64,000 bases of DNA. Source: Meira nashicola (Eukaryota > Basidiomycota > Exobasidiomycetes > Exobasidiales > Brachybasidiaceae). Every line of letters begins with the position of its first letter. The first letter of the stretch is position 1. The notes under the pieces are model-generated. The model did no database searches and had not been told where the DNA came from. It saw only the letters and a list, made by a program, of their open reading frames with translations. Shown here piece after piece: positions 41,617-51,384 of this stretch. Where the stretch lies: assembly GCA_001600355.1 (NCBI GenBank), contig BCJU01000003.1, positions 3,101,746-3,165,745 on the forward strand, given 5' to 3'. The position numbers were made by a program, and so were the translations under genes.

Positions 41617-43338
41617 ATGTCATCGATTGATGTGGAAAAGATGCCATTGACGCCTATTCGTCGTCATAGGTTCTCACTTCGAAGGATAATCATTTTAATT
41701 TTATCGCTTCTGGTAATGCATAGGATTATTCTTTTATTATTCGATACCAAACCTCCTGCAAAGCAACATATCGAATTTCAAGCTGATAAAGGATACGGAG
41801 AAATGTACAAATTATCTTGGCAATCATTATCTCAAGCTCTCAATTCTGCCAAACCAAAAATTGCAACTGTTGGAGATTTTAAGCAATCACCTGGAATTTC
41901 AATAGAATCTATTGAGAGTACGACTACCGCAGTTGATGTTCTTAACGTTTCACCTTCTGTGATCTCTTCTATGCAAACATCACATGCTAATTTTGCTAAA
42001 ACACTCAAAGATGGAAATAAGCTTAGCGTGATTTATCAAAGTGGACAACAAGGAATCGTTGTAACTGCAACTCTTCATGAATTACCACAATTATTAATCT
42101 CTTTAAGACTTTTACGCAGAACAAGATCTTCTTTGCCAGTTGAAATTTTCCTTTTAACACAAGATGATTATGATGCCAAATTATGTCGTGAAATTTTCCC
42201 TAAATTGGACGCTCATTGTTCAATTTTAGAAGAACATCTTGACAGTAGCCCTTTACCTATAATGCCTCAAAGTCGTAACGAAAGAAGGATTCAAGCACAA
42301 GAACCACTTAATAAATTATTGGCAATATTCTTTTCGCGATTCGAGGATATCTTATTACTAGATCCTTCTACTTTGGTTTACAATAATCCCGATATTATGC
42401 TAAAAGAAGAACCTTTCTTGTCTACCGGTCTTTTGATTTGGCCTGATTTTTGGGCTTCAACTGTTTCACCTAAATTGTTCCAAATTCAAAATGCTCCTCA
42501 AGTTAAACGTGTTCGTCGTGATAATATCAGAACTGTTGATTTCGGACAAATGGTAATTTCAAAATCCATTCACAGTGCTACTCTTTTGCTTTCAATTTAT
42601 TACACATACTTTGGTCCAAACTTGTACGAATCTTTACAACAACAAAGTTCAGCTGGCGAAAGGGGTTCTCAAGCAATCAAATGTGCAGCAAGATATTTAG
42701 AAACACCTTATTATATGATGAAAAGAGAAGTTGAAGCTGTTGGATTCCCTGATCTTGATTCGGATAATAAAGGATTTTATGGAGTTGCAATGTTACAATC
42801 ATTTGCTTCTGACGATTTTCATAGATTACCAAAAGATCGTCAAAGACCACTTTTCATTCGTCAAAACAATCCAACTTTACATCCAGCTTACATTATGGAT
42901 CGTAATATTGCAGTATTCAAAAAACAATCAAATCTTAAACAAGAAGAAGATGCAAAGATGGAAGTTAAAGAGATCGATTCTGATTCAAACAAAGGCATGC
43001 AAAAAGTTAAAGCAGCAGCAGCAGCAGCACCTGGAGGAGAAATAACCAAGAAAGATCAATCAAATCCATTCGAAATTCCATCAGTTGCTCCTTCAGACCT
43101 AGATCTTGGCTTGCATCATCGTATGTGGGAATGGTTTGGCGGTAGATGGATGTCAAACGGATGGCGTGATCCTGATCCAGAACGTGCGCTATGGGAAGAA
43201 GTTGCAACAGTTGCATGTGTTGATTATACTCATTTCCGCGTTTGGCCTTCTCGTGATGGTAAAGATACAGCTCAAAATTGCGCAAGAATTAATTATCATA
43301 GAGGTCAATTGGGATGGAAAGAATTCTTTGTTCTTTGA
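41617..43338 (+). CDS. MNN1-family (GT71) alpha-mannosyltransferase, type II Golgi membrane protein
   Basis: A 573-residue type II membrane protein: a basic cytosolic N-terminus (RRHRFSLRR), one membrane helix at about residues 25-41, a stem, and a lumenal catalytic domain from about 140. The core GIVVTATLHELPQLLISLRLLRRTRSSLPVEIFLL and the later LSTGLLIWPDFWAST match the Mnn1-type alpha-1,3-mannosyltransferase domain, which extends N- or O-linked mannan in the Golgi. The place where the family normally has an Asp-x-Asp metal site reads LLLDPSTLVYNNPD (Asp249-Pro-Ser), so the second Asp is missing, and the neighbouring Asp at NPD may not replace it. An Ala run (residues 468-473) and a Lys/Glu-rich insert lie near the C-terminus. 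It converges on an OCH1-type gene, a sensible functional neighbour. Confidence 0.85.
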   Translation: MSSIDVEKMPLTPIRRHRFSLRRIIILILSLLVMHRIILLLFDTKPPAKQHIEFQADKGYGEMYKLSWQSLSQALNSAKPKIATVGDFKQSPGISIESIESTTTAVDVLNVSPSVISSMQTSHANFAKTLKDGNKLSVIYQSGQQGIVVTATLHELPQLLISLRLLRRTRSSLPVEIFLLTQDDYDAKLCREIFPKLDAHCSILEEHLDSSPLPIMPQSRNERRIQAQEPLNKLLAIFFSRFEDILLLDPSTLVYNNPDIMLKEEPFLSTGLLIWPDFWASTVSPKLFQIQNAPQVKRVRRDNIRTVDFGQMVISKSIHSATLLLSIYYTYFGPNLYESLQQQSSAGERGSQAIKCAARYLETPYYMMKREVEAVGFPDLDSDNKGFYGVAMLQSFASDDFHRLPKDRQRPLFIRQNNPTLHPAYIMDRNIAVFKKQSNLKQEEDAKMEVKEIDSDSNKGMQKVKAAAAAAPGGEITKKDQSNPFEIPSVAPSDLDLGLHHRMWEWFGGRWMSNGWRDPDPERALWEEVATVACVDYTHFRVWPSRDGKDTAQNCARINYHRGQLGWKEFFVL

Positions 43339-43687
43339 TTAATCCTCTCGCATCCACCTTGTAAAAATATCATTCTTTCATACCCTGCACTATAAGCACT
43401 CTTTCCCTGGACCCCTTCTTTCTTTTATTCTGACCTGTTACCATACTCATTCATCAACATAATAGACAAATCAATGATAATAATTGCACATTACTCTCTC
43501 CTTAAAGATTGCGTTTGAGCGAATGATCTTCGTTTGTTTTCTCATTATTCACGAACGCACTCGTTTGCAGACAAAATGTATAAACTGGTAACAATGAATC
43601 CATTATGTGTTGATGCTATAGAAACTATGAATGCGAATGCTGTTTGTAAAAATGATGGATGCAATGAGAAAATACAAGGTAAAAAAA
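43339..43687. other. Convergent 3' spacer
   Basis: 349 bp between the stops of the two mannosyltransferase genes, CT rich on the left and AT rich on the right. A short frame at 43534-43740 overlaps the stop region of the neighbouring gene and I do not call it. Confidence 0.35.
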
Positions 43688-45523
43688 TTATGCGGCATTG
43701 TCACTATCCTGTCTCCAACTACCGGAGAAATGATGATTGACCATTGCTTGAGGATGAGTGATATCACCTACAACAGCCATCGCTCCACGATCTAAACCTT
43801 TCCATCTTTGCCAATCAGGCTTCCAAAAAGGTGCAAAACCGGTTATAGGCAAAATTGCAATTTCACCAATACGTGTTGCAGTTTGAATGTTGTGCAATTG
43901 ACTCCAATGAATACCATAACGTGCTTGTAAATAACTGAAAACAGCATCACTAAAAGCTCCAGGACCAGTAGCTTCGATCAAACTCATCTTTCCTCCTCTT
44001 TCTTTATCGAATGGATCGACGGTCAAAAGTTTTCGTAATTGATCCCACAATTCTTGATCTTCTAAATGTTTAATTCTTTCTTTTAATGTAGAGTCTGAAT
44101 TGGTCAATTTACCCAAAAGATCAGCTGCTTTTGCTTTTCGTTCGGAATCCCAATCTTTTACTACGTTCATCGATTCGACAACACGTCTGATCGAATCAAG
44201 ATAAATTGGATGACCAGGAGAACCAGACATTGTCCATTGAACGATTTGAACGGGTCTTGGCCAAAATGTTTCCCAACCAGTCACATCTGGTACATCTACT
44301 TCAATGCCGACAACAACTTGAGGAGGTGCATAAGCAAGCTCTTTTGTTACTTCATCACCCATATCCCAAGTTACTGCATCAGCTGAACCCCAAACGTCTA
44401 CAGGTTTCAAACAATCTGTATCTGTATCACTGTAATAACCACCTTCTAAAAAGATGACCAAATAACGCCAAAAATCGGCTTTTAGAACTACTCTTTCCAT
44501 GCCATCCCAAACTTTTTTCACCAAGCTACCGCCAAAATGTTGTTTGGACCAACTTTCTAGCAAAGAATCATCAAAGAAGTTATAACTTGCTCTTGGATTT
44601 TGATCTTGAAAAGAGTTTCGTATTGTGGGAATATCCTTTCCTGTTTGCCATATTTGTGCAGGTATTCCGTGATTTGCAAGACTTTTGTCATGACGACGAC
44701 GAGGACTACGTGCACGTACAGATTCGACGGCCCAAGAAGCAAGTTGTTTTGGGAAAGCTTGTTTGCTAAATGCAACAAGTTTAGCTTCATATTCAGGCCA
44801 TGTTTTTGCCGTTAGCTTGTACATCTTGTCTTGAAATTCAGGGTAGTTTTGTACCGGATGAGGTTTACTGTTTGAGATGGATTTTGGCTTTCCATCTTTG
44901 AACAAAGCAGGACGCGGGATAACATCTGTCATTACTCTTGCATGATCTACAACCCAGCCTGAACCTTTTCGTAAATAAGATTTGCGAACGGTATAAGGAG
45001 TTGGAGGAGCTCCTTCTGCCTCCAGACTTTCCCTTTGAGTAGGAATCAAGTATACGATCAAACAAACAATCAAAATGATCAAGAGACCTAAATTCCTTTG
45101 CTCTGTTGAAGGTGTTTTGATCGATTTACGCAGAGAAGCGGTAGGTCTACTCGATTGCGTAACTGGATTTGACAAACTCATCCCCCTCTTCTTCCGCAAC
45201 GACAACATCGGCATTGCCATCATCTTGTCTGCTTCAATTTGTGAGCTGGTGGATTTGCCGGTAGTATGACGAGAAGAGAGTAAAGAATTATTTTGACTTT
45301 TGGAGGAAGATGAACTTTCCGTTTCACCTTTATCGTTTTCGAATATGTTGACACTTGTTGTTGCTTGATTACTCCTTCTTGGTGAAGAAAGAGGAGGTGG
45401 AGTTGAGAGTAAAGAAGTTGATGAATGAGAAGGAGATGGAAATCGTCCTTGTAAATAAGGCGAATCTAACCTATCCGGAGTGGATGGCCCCGTCAAAGGA
45501 GGCGTATGCAATTCTTTCGTCAT
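43688..45523 (-). CDS. OCH1/HOC1-type alpha-1,6-mannosyltransferase (GT32)
   Basis: A 611-residue type II Golgi glycosyltransferase. I start at the ATG of MTKELHTPP (45521-45523); an in-frame ATG at 45616 would add 31 residues containing a weak hydrophobic stretch, but the real membrane anchor is the helix at about residues 144-161 (GLLIILIVCLIVYLI), after a long Ser/Pro-rich cytosolic tail. The catalytic domain starts with IPAQIWQTGKDIPTIRN, and the metal site is FLEGGYYSDTDTDCLKPVDVW (DTD at about 366-368), as in Och1, which adds the first alpha-1,6-mannose of the N-glycan outer chain. The C-terminus ends HFSGSWRQ, a typical family ending. The neighbouring GT71 gene could act later on the same glycans. 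A Hoc1-like or other GT32 paralogue role cannot be excluded. Confidence 0.88.
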   Translation of the reverse strand: MTKELHTPPLTGPSTPDRLDSPYLQGRFPSPSHSSTSLLSTPPPLSSPRRSNQATTSVNIFENDKGETESSSSSKSQNNSLLSSRHTTGKSTSSQIEADKMMAMPMLSLRKKRGMSLSNPVTQSSRPTASLRKSIKTPSTEQRNLGLLIILIVCLIVYLIPTQRESLEAEGAPPTPYTVRKSYLRKGSGWVVDHARVMTDVIPRPALFKDGKPKSISNSKPHPVQNYPEFQDKMYKLTAKTWPEYEAKLVAFSKQAFPKQLASWAVESVRARSPRRRHDKSLANHGIPAQIWQTGKDIPTIRNSFQDQNPRASYNFFDDSLLESWSKQHFGGSLVKKVWDGMERVVLKADFWRYLVIFLEGGYYSDTDTDCLKPVDVWGSADAVTWDMGDEVTKELAYAPPQVVVGIEVDVPDVTGWETFWPRPVQIVQWTMSGSPGHPIYLDSIRRVVESMNVVKDWDSERKAKAADLLGKLTNSDSTLKERIKHLEDQELWDQLRKLLTVDPFDKERGGKMSLIEATGPGAFSDAVFSYLQARYGIHWSQLHNIQTATRIGEIAILPITGFAPFWKPDWQRWKGLDRGAMAVVGDITHPQAMVNHHFSGSWRQDSDNAA

Positions 45524-47944
45524 TGTGTTTGAATTGTATTGTATGCTGTTTCCAAAAATGTGAAAAAGAAAAACGAGAGTGTATGTATGTAGTGAATGAA
45601 TGTATGAATGGTACACAGTCCAAAAGCTTACAAGGTTGAAATGCCTTCACTGAATCAAATCATCCTTTTTTGGTAATCTGTGTTTATTCGGAAGATTGAG
45701 ATTAAAGCCATGCTGGTGCGAATGATTCAAGTTTCACCTTTTTTTTGGTCTTTATCGGTAGTACATACATAGGACAAACCAAGCTAGGCCAGATTCAATA
45801 TGCACATCAGGTTTAATATTTGGAAATTTTTAATCCTGCAAAGTTGTCCGAGAAAAGGAAGGGCACTTTTTCACTATGTTTCAGCCAGAGTCATCCGTTT
45901 TACGCGTCCGGTACTGGTGAACAAGTACGTACATATGTAGTCCATATGAATATACATACAGAGACACTGCCCTGCGCAGCGCTGTGCAGGCATATACAGC
46001 CGACGCAAGGCCGATATACAAAGTCTAGAGCGCCGGCGCCTGCACTTAGAAGCTGAACCGTATAAGCAAAATATTATACAATCAAGCCTATTCATAACGA
46101 CCTATTCTGGAAATCATGCTGCACAAATACGGCTTCAATGAATTCGAACTTTAAATTCTCATACGTAGTCTATCCGTATTATTCTTTCTATTTCATTTCA
46201 CCGAGCCAGAGCACATCATTGACACTATAATAAGCTTGAAGGAGCCCGCGCTAATCCCGTCCGAACGGGAAAGGTTTCACAATCTTTTCTTCCTTGCATT
46301 GTACGAAGAAGCGCGTCTCCTTAAAAAATCACATGGCTTGCCGACAAAAAAATTCCATCTTATGCTAACATTGTCTACCAATTAATAATACATACAATAG
46401 TCAGCCCATTTCAAATTTCCATCATTGGGAAATCAATGCATTACTCAAAAATGAAACTGATTGATGAAACCCTGCTTCTTATCTTCTTCGATCACAAAGA
46501 GTTTATCGATCACGTTTTCACTCGAACGGCTCCGAATGGTACAATGAAAAGCCAATGTATCTAAAACAAATGAAGACAGGATTAGCGTTGAATCTTGTAG
46601 CGTGTTTTCTTTGTTTTAGATTTATGTTAGGGTTCCTTTTCTTCCTTCTTTTCCCGCCTTTGCGTAGATAGAAAAGAATAAGGTACAAACGCGCTCTTTT
46701 GTTTGTTTCTTTTGTTTGTTGGTTCAAAAGTACGCTAAAAAGTGCGCGTGCATCTGTTCTTTAAATTCTTCCCGGCTTCAGTTCTTGACGAAAGACTGTT
46801 CAAGTTAAGAGAATATTCTTTCACTCCCCCTACAAACAAATCTCATGCTTTACCTACCTACATATAAAGTTTCAATTAAAGTATACTTACCCAACCAACG
46901 ATCGAAAGATAAACAAATTAATATTCGCAATCGTTCTTCGATAAGCTCAGCATGTTCGATTTGTTTATTGATAGGTTACCAATGTGTCAAATTTTAAACC
47001 TATACAAAGTTTTATTAATCACGCAAATAAGCTATTGAATTAGGATTTTCGGGTCGAAATGAATAGAACCACACTTTTCCTTGCACTTTATCTATACATT
47101 GCCGAAACGTAAGACGAACAAAGATAGGCGCAATACCGGAGTAGTCAATTTATCCCCTTTTCTGAAATTTTCTTGTCCGGCGGTCGTACGTGGAAAAGCG
47201 AGGATAAAAATTAGCGTATATTTTTACAAAAATGATTTGAGTCAGAATAGAGATATAGTGCATTTTATTTATTGTCTGTGCGATTTAATGGGATGATCTG
47301 CATTACAATAAGTTTGAGGGTCTTTAGCGCTAATGGGACAAAATTGACACCCTCTTTATTTATTGTTTCTTCCCTGCTCTTTAGTCTAAAAAAAACAAAC
47401 AAATACATACGTTCATGCGAACAAAGTACGCTAATAATAGGTTAGAAAATTCGATCTTTTTTTTCCTGCAACAAAGATGTTTTGCATTATATAGTGGCAT
47501 CATTCAACATAGTATGGCAATCGAATTGAGTGATTTTCGTGTCTTTGTTCGCCGAAGGTATTGTTTGAAAAGAGTTTGAAGAGTATCGTTCTTATCTAGT
47601 GCCCGCTGATGCAACTGTTAAAGTCCGTTGTCAGCTGTCATGCATTAGTATTATTGTCTTTTAGTGTAATGGCTGATTGGATTTGCCGAGATAGATGAGA
47701 TTAATTGAGCGTTAGGTCATTCCACTATTTCGTTATCGAATCTTACAATTTTCTCTTTCGTCACGACGATCACATTCATTCATTAACCCCTCCCCTTGTT
47801 CTTCCCTTTTCTTCGACCTTTCCTCCATCTCTCGCCTCTCTATTTCACCCTTTTTCAGTCGTCGATCCACCCTTTTTCTTTATTATCATTCGACATTTTC
47901 AACTTTCAAAAAAACAAAATTAAAAAAAAACAACTTTTTCAGCC
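45524..47944. promoter_or_regulatory. Long divergent spacer upstream of secreted precursor 1
   Basis: About 2.4 kb. Near the mannosyltransferase, CCTGCGCAGCGCTGTGCAGG at 45971-45990 is a near-perfect 20-bp palindrome containing the octamer CGCAGCGC, and ACGCGT is at 45902-45907. Toward the secreted-protein gene, TTGTTTGTT occurs at 46699-46707 and 46712-46720 with GTACGCTAA at 46730-46738; AAACAAACAAATACA is at 47393-47407 with GTACGCTAA at 47426-47434; TTAGCGTA (reverse) is at 47211-47218. The last 200 bp is a C/T-rich leader. No gene is supported. Confidence 0.4.
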
Positions 47945-48886
47945 ATGTTAACAATTCGATCTCTCGCTTTAGTCTTTTTGGCTTTAAGCGCAACATCCCT
48001 TTCATTGGCTAATCCCGAAAAACCATATGCACCCGACCTTTATGACCGTGATTCATTAGATGGCGAAATTAACAACCTAAAATCCAACTTTGTCAAACGT
48101 TTAACACCTTCCGATTCAGCTAAACCTTATTCACCTGATCTTTACTTTCGATCTGCATTAGAAGAAGATGAATCAACATTTCCAACAAGATCCGCTCCAG
48201 AAACATTTATCACACAAATAAATAAACGTTCACCTTCGTTAGTTTGTAAACGTGATTCAGATTGCGGTGGTGCTCATTATTGCTCAAGTGGAAGTTGTTT
48301 TATGCGTAAAGCTAAGCGTGCTTTATGTAGCCGTGATTCAATGTGCAATTCTGGCTTTTGTGGTTCGCAAGGAGCATGTTTGGAAAAGCGTTCTTTGGGA
48401 AGTACATGTGCAGATAGTACAAATGCATGCTCTGATGATTTATTTTGTTCGAGCGTTGATAAGAAATGCAAACAAAGACGAGGAGTGGAAGAAGCATGCA
48501 GATTCTCACAAGGTTGTCAAGAAGGTTTAACATGCCTAAACTATAAATGTTCTAAATCCTTAAAATCAAATAAAACATCTTCAAACAATGACGATGAAGG
48601 TGAAGATTTCATTTCATCATTACAAAGCAAATTGAACGATTTAAAGGAAAGCAAAAAGAATCTATGGAAACCTTCACCAAGCGGTTCACCTCACAAACCA
48701 ATTTGGATTGGAAAAAGATCCGAAAATGATCAATCCGATCATGAAAGCAATCCTATTTCTGATTTCTTAGAACATTTAGAAGAACAAAAACATCACTGGA
48801 AGCCAAGTCCAAGCGGTCATCATCATAATCCAATCTTTTTACAAAGAGATGTCAACGAACCATCTCAACCTGCTCCTTCTCGTTGA
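47945..48886 (+). CDS. Secreted Kex2-processed repeat and cysteine-module precursor 1
   Basis: A 313-residue secretory precursor, family unknown to me. Signal peptide 1-22. Two copies of a peptide follow: EKPYAPDLYDRDSLDGE (25-41) and AKPYSPDLYFRSALEED (59-75), each ending at a dibasic Kex2-like site (KR 51-52, KR 94-95); KR 102-103 is a third. Residues 101-202 hold 16 cysteines in four modules spaced C-x5-C-x5-C-x4-C, C-x5-C-x4-C-x5-C, C-x6-C-x5-C-x6-C and C-x5-C-x5-C-x4-C. After an acidic spacer, a second repeat pair appears: WKPSPSGSPHKPIWIGKR (241-258) and WKPSPSGHHHNPIFLQR (285-301). No GPI signal or membrane helix. A paralogue lies 1.7 kb downstream on the same strand. The architecture suggests release of small peptides plus a Cys-rich protein; activity (signal, hydrophobin-like, effector) is unknown. 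Confidence 0.9.
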   Translation: MLTIRSLALVFLALSATSLSLANPEKPYAPDLYDRDSLDGEINNLKSNFVKRLTPSDSAKPYSPDLYFRSALEEDESTFPTRSAPETFITQINKRSPSLVCKRDSDCGGAHYCSSGSCFMRKAKRALCSRDSMCNSGFCGSQGACLEKRSLGSTCADSTNACSDDLFCSSVDKKCKQRRGVEEACRFSQGCQEGLTCLNYKCSKSLKSNKTSSNNDDEGEDFISSLQSKLNDLKESKKNLWKPSPSGSPHKPIWIGKRSENDQSDHESNPISDFLEHLEEQKHHWKPSPSGHHHNPIFLQRDVNEPSQPAPSR

Positions 48887-50559
48887 GAGAATTAAACTCT
48901 TCTATAAATATAATTATATTTTCGTTCTAATACCCGACATCAACTAGTGCATTCCTTCATTTGCTCGACATATAAAAAGTTTACTCAAATCATTCACATT
49001 CATTATTTTATATATCTTCGTCTTCTTTCTTGTATACAATTTTGCATAATCTCTTGTTTTCTGTTTTGTCATGGCAAATTTGACCAGATTCAAGCTTCTT
49101 TTTTTTTTCTTTTTTCTATCCCTTTCATGTAATTACTTTTCTGCTTATCTTTTGAATATGATTACAATTTAACTTAACAGGGTGTATCTCAAAAGGTCAC
49201 CCACGTGCAAAATTGAAGAGAAGAAAGGACATTTCGGTACAATGGTCAATTCGGAATCGAATTTTTAATAACTCGGCAAACATCCGAGACAATACCAATA
49301 ATATGATCTGGACAATATGTTTCAAACAATAAAAATTGAAAATAAAAATTGTGAAACACGGTCTTCACGCGAAGGCAGGCGCCGGATAGCCTTGTTCGGA
49401 CATGTAAGCAAGTCGCACGCCACAAACAAGCAAGCCTGATTTACCAAGAAAAATGGCACATATCCTTCGAACGTTGTCGGATATCCTTTGGCTTCGGCTT
49501 ATCATTGTTTTCTGAGCTCGAGTGCCCAAAATTCGAAAGAATAAAAACAATCGCGTCAACACGGCTTAAGTGGCTGTCGAATTTGAAACCTCTTTTCTTT
49601 CCCTTTTTTTTTGTTTGCTGCAACGCGTACCTAATAATGCCTTGCATGATTCCCGACCTTCGAAGAAACAAACAAATCGATCTGAAACAGAATCTTTGTT
49701 CATCATGCTGCAGGCACTTTAACCGTTTATCATTGTGTTTGTAATTAGCGCGTCGGCAAGGAAGTACTCTTAAAGCTTGCCTATACGGCAAAACCGGGAA
49801 GGGAACATCACCATACATGAGAAAGAAAGAGAAGAAAGATTCTTATGCAGATCAATCTGTACTTTAAATTAAAACACAGATTAAATGGCAATTAGTTTGA
49901 AAAGAACAGTCTCTTGTTTGTTTTTTCGCATAAAAAAAGAAGTGAAACAAACAAATACACCCGAAACACCTAACAAACACAGTAAAGTAAAACCTCTTGG
50001 CTATTTTATTGTTTGTTCACTGATATTTGTACGCTAAACAATGCATATAACGGGAAGACTCATACATCATTTTACCAGCCTCAGAAAGCATAACTAGGCA
50101 CATTCACCCGCCTTTTAGCATGAATTTTAGTTCTTCTTTTAAGGAACATGGAATAATTTCATTATGGTCTTCATTTGACCCCTTTTCTACCCATGTACAT
50201 ATGTAAAAAAAAGTATCTGTCCGGGCAAACTTTCTTGATAGATGTTTGATCGTGGCTGCACTTCGCTCATGCAAATCATAAACCATACGTACATGTTAAA
50301 ACATGGGAAAAGAATTTCCATCTAGATCTACAGAAAAGTTTCAAACATGTGTACATACAGTCTGCATTTGAACCCCTCTGTGAGAATCAGCAGATGTCTC
50401 GTCAATTGCCGTTTGCTTTCATTTTATTCATTAATCCCTTATAAAGGCTTTGACGTCTCTTCTTAATTTTTATCTTTACCCCCCGTTACCATTCATTTTT
50501 CTCTTTCTCCTCTTCGTCTCGTTGTTGCGATCGATTCCCTAAAAATTAAATCAATCAAA
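48887..50559. promoter_or_regulatory. Spacer between the two secreted precursors
   Basis: About 1.7 kb. Upstream elements shared with the first precursor are AAACAAACAAATACA at 49945-49959 and TTGTTTGTT at 50009-50017, with GTACGCTAA at 50029-50037. Further TTGTTTG/CAAACAA copies are at about 49426, 49610, 49669 and 49914. TATAAA at 50440-50445 lies about 115 bp before the second precursor's ATG, followed by a C/T-rich leader. No gene is supported. Confidence 0.4.
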
Positions 50560-51384
50560 ATGGTTTCCGTTCGTTTCGCTTCTGTCATCTTTTTGGCAGC
50601 TTTTATGGCCGCCTCTACAGTTCAAGGTGCTTCAATGAGCAACAAACCTTACAGTCCCGACTTGTATTCCCGTGATTCTTTGATGGCAGAATCAGATGCA
50701 ACACCTTCTTTCGGCATGATGAAACGTGTTCAAGCTGCAAAACCATATGCACCTAACCTTTTCTCTAGACAATCTTTGGAAAGTGAAGAAGATGATGTTG
50801 TTGAAGAAGATGATGAAGTTGTAGAAGAAAGAAGATCAACAGCCGTCAAACGTTCAATCTCTCCTGCAGCCAAAGCAACATGGAGCCTTTTCAAACGTGC
50901 TACTGAAGAATCCGAAGAAGAATTACACTCACGTGGTTTAGTAGATGATGCTCAAATCGAAGCCCGTGGTCGTTGTGATAACGATTCCAACTGTGATTCA
51001 AACCAATACTGTAGCTCAACACGTCACAAATGCTACAGAAAGATCCACGATTACAACCGATGCAGTCGTGACGCAGCTTGTGGTTCAGGTTATTGCTGTG
51101 AATCTGACAGCCTTTGCAAGCCACAAAGAGAAAACGGTGACAAATGTCATGGAAATGATAATGCATGCGGAAGTGGATATTGCTCCGTAGTTTCAAACAA
51201 ATGTCGTGAACCAGCACAAAAAGGTGACAGTTGCCGAGTTGATCAAGGTTGCAAAGGTAACCTTTCTTGCGTAAACGGTACATGCAAGCATTCCGGATCA
51301 AGTCAACCAAGCAAGCCTCATCATCCTCATCATCCCGCTCCTTCAGGTTCAGCTCATGATCGTCGTTCTTTGACACATTTGTAG
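50560..51384 (+). CDS. Secreted Kex2-processed repeat and cysteine-module precursor 2
   Basis: A 274-residue paralogue of the precursor at 47945. Signal peptide 1-23. Repeat peptides NKPYSPDLYSRDSLMAE (28-44) and AKPYAPNLFSRQSLESE (60-76) stand 32 residues apart; dibasic sites are KR 55-56, RR 91-92, KR 97-98 and KR 112-113. An acidic spacer (77-90) follows the second repeat. Residues 139-242 hold 17 cysteines in four modules (C-x5-C-x5-C-x6-C, C-x5-C-x4-C-x6-C with an extra adjacent Cys180, C-x6-C-x4-C-x6-C and C-x5-C-x5-C-x4-C). The C-terminus is His/Pro rich (SKPHHPHHPAPSGSAHDRR) and corresponds loosely to the WKPSPSG repeats of paralogue 1. The repeat peptide and Cys spacing are conserved while the spacers diverge, so the peptide and modules appear to be the selected parts. 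Function is unknown. Confidence 0.9.
   Translation: MVSVRFASVIFLAAFMAASTVQGASMSNKPYSPDLYSRDSLMAESDATPSFGMMKRVQAAKPYAPNLFSRQSLESEEDDVVEEDDEVVEERRSTAVKRSISPAAKATWSLFKRATEESEEELHSRGLVDDAQIEARGRCDNDSNCDSNQYCSSTRHKCYRKIHDYNRCSRDAACGSGYCCESDSLCKPQRENGDKCHGNDNACGSGYCSVVSNKCREPAQKGDSCRVDQGCKGNLSCVNGTCKHSGSSQPSKPHHPHHPAPSGSAHDRRSLTHL

Noticed and set aside
45524..45616. N-terminal extension of the OCH1-type protein from an upstream ATG
   Set aside because: It would put a weak hydrophobic segment in front of a long Ser/Pro-rich tail; the true anchor helix is further in. Not excluded.
48950..50000. Third copy of the secreted precursor or a tRNA between the paralogues
   Set aside because: No KPYxPDLY-coding sequence, Cys-rich frame or tRNA A/B box pair found on reading both strands.
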